DNA from: JACQGZ01 sp050695215
GTDB lineage: Bacteria > Sysuimicrobiota > Sysuimicrobiia > Sysuimicrobiales > Humicultoraceae
NCBI GenBank assembly: GCA_050695215.1
Contig: JBOGSD010000143.1
Span: 1-8,267, forward strand
Length of the DNA: 8,267 nt
Direction of reading: 5' to 3'
The position numbers and the translations under genes are program-made. Each line of letters opens with the position of its first letter. Position 1 is the first letter of the stretch. Shown here piece after piece: positions 5,960 through 8,267 of the stretch. A model generated the notes under the pieces. The model made no database searches and was not told the DNA's origin. It was given only the letters and a program-made list of their open reading frames with translations.

Positions 5960-5982
5960 GGAGCGGGGACATTCCCCGCTCC
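5960..5982 (+). terminator. Terminator-like or processing hairpin between rpsO and pnp
   Basis: GGAGCGGGG (5960-5968) pairs perfectly with CCCCGCTCC (5974-5982) across a 5-nt ACATT loop; three more base pairs including wobbles can extend the base of the stem to 5957-5985. The bases after it (GCTCGTTGTAG) contain only a few scattered T, so intrinsic termination would be partial at best. By analogy with E. coli, where a terminator and an RNase III site lie between rpsO and pnp, it may instead protect the rpsO 3' end or act as a cleavage site controlling pnp. I see no convincing promoter for pnp in the rest of the gap. Confidence 0.6.
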
Positions 5983-6042
5983 GCTCGTTGTAGCGGGCAG
6001 GATGCGGCGGTCCCGGACGATCGGGGCTCCAGGTGAACATTC

Positions 6043-6049
6043 AGGAGGT
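6043..6049 (+). promoter_or_regulatory. Ribosome binding site of pnp
   Basis: AGGAGGT, 4 nt upstream of ATG 6054, is a near-perfect Shine-Dalgarno site. It decides the start in favour of this ATG over the in-frame GTG at 6033, which lies upstream of the site and lacks a comparable one. Confidence 0.85.
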
Positions 6050-6053
6050 CGGG

Positions 6054-8267
6054 ATGATCGTTTCGACGCAACGTCAAGTGGAGATTCAGGTCGGCGGCCG
6101 GACCCTGTCATTTGAGACCGGGCTGCTGGCCCGCCAGGCCGACGGCGCCGTCGTGGTGCGCTACGGGGACAGCGTGGTGCTGGTGACGGCCATGGGCGCC
6201 GCCCAGCCGCGGGCGTCTATCGACTTCTTTCCGCTCACCTGCGACTACGAAGAGAAGATGTACGCTGCCGGGAAGATCCCCGGTGGGTTCTTCAAACGGG
6301 AAGGCCGTCCGGGGGAGGGAGCTATTCTCACCGCGCGTCTGATGGACCGCCCGATCCGGCCGCTTTTCCCCAAGGGCATGCGGCACGACGTGCAGGTGAT
6401 CGCCACGGTGCTCTCCACCGACCAGGAGAACGACCCGGCCCTCCTGGCGGTCAACGGGGCGTCGGCGGCGCTGATGCTCTCGGGGCTGCCCTTTGAGGGT
6501 CCCGTCGGGGCGGTGCGCGTGGGGCTCGTCGACGAGGAACTGGTGATCAACCCGACGCTCCGTCAGATCGACGAGCAGAGCCGTCTGGATCTCGTGGTCG
6601 CCGGAACGGCCGACGCCATCGTCATGGTCGAGGCAGGGGCCAAAGAGGTCTCCGAAGAGCAGATGCTCGCGGCCTTCGACCTGGCCCACGCCGAGATCCG
6701 CCGGATCGTGGAGATCCAGCACCGGCTAGCCGAACTGGCCGCTAGACCGCGACGCGACCTGCCGCTGGCCGTCCCCGATCCCGACCTGGCGGCGGCCGTG
6801 CGCGAGGTAGCCCGGACGCACATCGCCGACGTGCTCGATCACCCGGAGAAGCTGGCGCGGGAGGAAGCGCTGCGGGACGTCCAGCAGGACGTGACGCGCG
6901 AGCTCCTCGACCGCGATCGCGAGCGCTTCGCCGGTCAGGAAGGCGCCGTCGCCGATTTGGTCTACGCGCTGGCAAAAGAGGAGATGCGCCGCCGCGTCCT
7001 CGGCGAGGGGCGGCGCGCCGACGGGCGGCAGACCACGGAGATCCGTTCGATCAACGTCCAGGTAGGACTGCTGCCCCGGACTCACGGCTCCGGGCTCTTC
7101 CAGCGGGGGCAGACCCAGGTGCTGACCGTCGCCACGCTGGGCACCGGAGAAGACGCACAGAAGCTCGACAACCTGGGCCTCCAGGAACGCAAGCGGTACA
7201 TGCACCATTACTCCTTTCCGCCGTTCAGCGTCGGCGAGGTGCGGCCGCTGCGCGGCGCGGGACGGCGCGAGATCGGCCACGGCGCGCTGGCGGAGCGGGC
7301 CCTGGCCTGGGCGATTCCCAGCCAGGAGGCTTTTCCTTACACGATCCGGCTGGTCTCCGAGGTCCTCGAATCCAATGGCTCGACCTCCATGGCCTCCGTG
7401 TGCGGCTCGACGCTGGCCCTGATGGACGCAGGCGTCCCCATCCGGGCCGCCGTCGCCGGCATCGCCATGGGGTTGATCACCGATGACGCCGGACGGGCGG
7501 CCATCCTCACCGACATCCTCGGGATGGAGGACCAGATGGGCGACATGGACTTCAAGGTCGCCGGCACCCGCGATGGGATCACAGCGCTGCAGATGGACGT
7601 CAAGATCAAGGGCCTCAGCCGGGAGCGGCTGCGCGACGCCCTGGGGCAGGCGCGCGATGCCCGCCTGACCATCCTCGACCGCATCGCCGAGGTCCTGCCC
7701 GCCCCGCGGACGACGCTGTCCCCTTACGCGCCGCGCATCTTGACGATGGAAATCAACCCGGAGCGCATCCGCGAGGTCATCGGTCCCGGCGGCAAGGTGA
7801 TCAACAAGATCACGCAGGAGACCGGCGCCAAGATCGACATCGAGCAGGATGGCCGCATTTCGATCGCCTCGGTCGACGAGGCGGCGGCGCGGCGGGCCAT
7901 GCAGATGATCGAGGAGATCGTCCGCGAGCTGAAGGTCGGTGAGTTGTACCTGGGACGCGTCACCCGGCTGATGAATTTCGGCGCCTTCGTGGAGGTGCTC
8001 CCCGGCAAGGAGGGATTGGTGCACATCTCCGACCTCTCCGATGACCGTGTGGAGAAGGTCGAGGACGTCGTCAAGGTGGGAGACGAACTGCTGGTCAAGG
8101 TCAAGGAGATCGACAGCCTCGGCCGGGTCAACCTGACGCGGCGCGGTATCAGCGCGGACGAGGGGACGATCCCCGAAGGCATGACCGCCCCACCGGTGCG
8201 GCCACAGCGCGACGATCGCGGGCGGGGCGGACGGGGGGGACCGGGGCGAGGCGGCGGCGGGCGGGGC
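6054..8267 (+). CDS. pnp: Polynucleotide phosphorylase (PNPase), 3'-truncated by the window
   Basis: PNPase degrades RNA 3'-to-5' by phosphorolysis and can add tails in reverse; it works as a trimer in the cytoplasm. I read the frame codon by codon from ATG 6054 to the window end: 738 codons, no stop. Domain order is first RNase PH-like (about 10-145, FFPLTCDYEEKMYAAGKIPGG), all-helical linker (about 150-245), second RNase PH-like (about 320-550), KH (GPGG at 577-580) and S1 (about 628-698). In the second core, SVCGSTLALMDAGVP gives the phosphate site and GMEDQMGDMDFKVAG supplies the metal/catalytic Asp493, Asp499 and Lys501, equivalent by alignment to E. coli D486, D492 and K494. A Gly/Arg-rich tail (GRGGRGGPGRGGGGRG) follows S1 and runs off the window, so the protein exceeds the 711 aa of the E. 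coli enzyme. It is probably co-transcribed with rpsO. Confidence 0.98.
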   Translation, partial: MIVSTQRQVEIQVGGRTLSFETGLLARQADGAVVVRYGDSVVLVTAMGAAQPRASIDFFPLTCDYEEKMYAAGKIPGGFFKREGRPGEGAILTARLMDRPIRPLFPKGMRHDVQVIATVLSTDQENDPALLAVNGASAALMLSGLPFEGPVGAVRVGLVDEELVINPTLRQIDEQSRLDLVVAGTADAIVMVEAGAKEVSEEQMLAAFDLAHAEIRRIVEIQHRLAELAARPRRDLPLAVPDPDLAAAVREVARTHIADVLDHPEKLAREEALRDVQQDVTRELLDRDRERFAGQEGAVADLVYALAKEEMRRRVLGEGRRADGRQTTEIRSINVQVGLLPRTHGSGLFQRGQTQVLTVATLGTGEDAQKLDNLGLQERKRYMHHYSFPPFSVGEVRPLRGAGRREIGHGALAERALAWAIPSQEAFPYTIRLVSEVLESNGSTSMASVCGSTLALMDAGVPIRAAVAGIAMGLITDDAGRAAILTDILGMEDQMGDMDFKVAGTRDGITALQMDVKIKGLSRERLRDALGQARDARLTILDRIAEVLPAPRTTLSPYAPRILTMEINPERIREVIGPGGKVINKITQETGAKIDIEQDGRISIASVDEAAARRAMQMIEEIVRELKVGELYLGRVTRLMNFGAFVEVLPGKEGLVHISDLSDDRVEKVEDVVKVGDELLVKVKEIDSLGRVNLTRRGISADEGTIPEGMTAPPVRPQRDDRGRGGRGGPGRGGGGRG

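Noticed and set aside
6011..6026. Small hairpin TCCCG/CGGGG before pnp
   Set aside because: Only four to five pairs with a wobble; expected by chance in DNA of this composition.
6033..6053. In-frame GTG as an earlier pnp start
   Set aside because: The strong AGGAGGT at 6043-6049 lies downstream of it and is correctly placed for ATG 6054.
6726..8024. Long minus-strand open frame of 432 codons opposite pnp
   Set aside because: The plus strand reads as uninterrupted, domain-complete PNPase. Its translation has no recognisable motifs and is the His/Leu/Arg-rich product expected antisense to a GC-rich gene.
1..8267. Hidden novel system, mobile element or CRISPR array
   Set aside because: Every base is accounted for by eight recognised housekeeping genes and two short intergenic regions. 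No spaced repeats, transposase, integrase or tRNA-like fold was seen on either strand.

Overview
This window is a run of eight co-directional plus-strand housekeeping genes in a very GC-rich genome (about 70 % by eye, with G/C-dominated third codon positions): 'infB - ylxP - rbfA - nrnA - truB - ribF - rpsO - pnp'. Both ends are cut. infB (translation initiation factor IF-2) begins upstream of base 1. pnp (polynucleotide phosphorylase) is still open at base 8267. The order matches the nusA-infB operon of Gram-positive and related (Terrabacteria-type) bacteria, with ylxP (DUF503) after infB and the DHH phosphoesterase nrnA between rbfA and truB. Composition and order suggest a high-GC, possibly thermophilic, deep-branching Firmicutes-like or candidate-phylum bacterium. 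I cannot place it more precisely from sequence alone.

Bases 1-5484 form a tightly packed block: IF-2, YlxP, RbfA, NrnA, TruB and RibF. Junctions are 29 nt, 16 nt, a 50-nt overlap, 2 nt and 1 nt, and three genes start with GTG (ylxP, rbfA, ribF). No promoter or terminator is visible inside it, so it is probably one transcript with coupled translation. The theme is translation start and ribosome/tRNA maturation (IF-2, RbfA, TruB, probably YlxP), plus nanoRNA/pAp turnover (NrnA) and flavin cofactor synthesis (RibF).

Bases 5485-5657 are the main regulatory stretch. They hold an extended -10 promoter (TGnTAGAAT) inside a 9-bp inverted repeat, then a leader of about 110 nt with several GC hairpins, then a strong Shine-Dalgarno site for rpsO (ribosomal protein S15). 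The arrangement looks like an S15 autoregulatory leader. Bases 5928-6053 separate rpsO from pnp and carry a 9-bp terminator-like or processing hairpin followed by a strong ribosome binding site for pnp. The rpsO-pnp pair parallels the classic E. coli operon.

No mobile element, CRISPR array, RNA gene or novel multi-gene system is visible. The points worth a second look are local: two substitutions in the FMN-adenylyltransferase site of RibF beside an intact kinase site; a run of nine G at the RibF domain boundary; the promoter-flanking inverted repeat and structured leader of rpsO; a Glu in place of the usual motif II Asp in NrnA; a long RbfA tail overlapping nrnA; and an RGG-type tail on PNPase.
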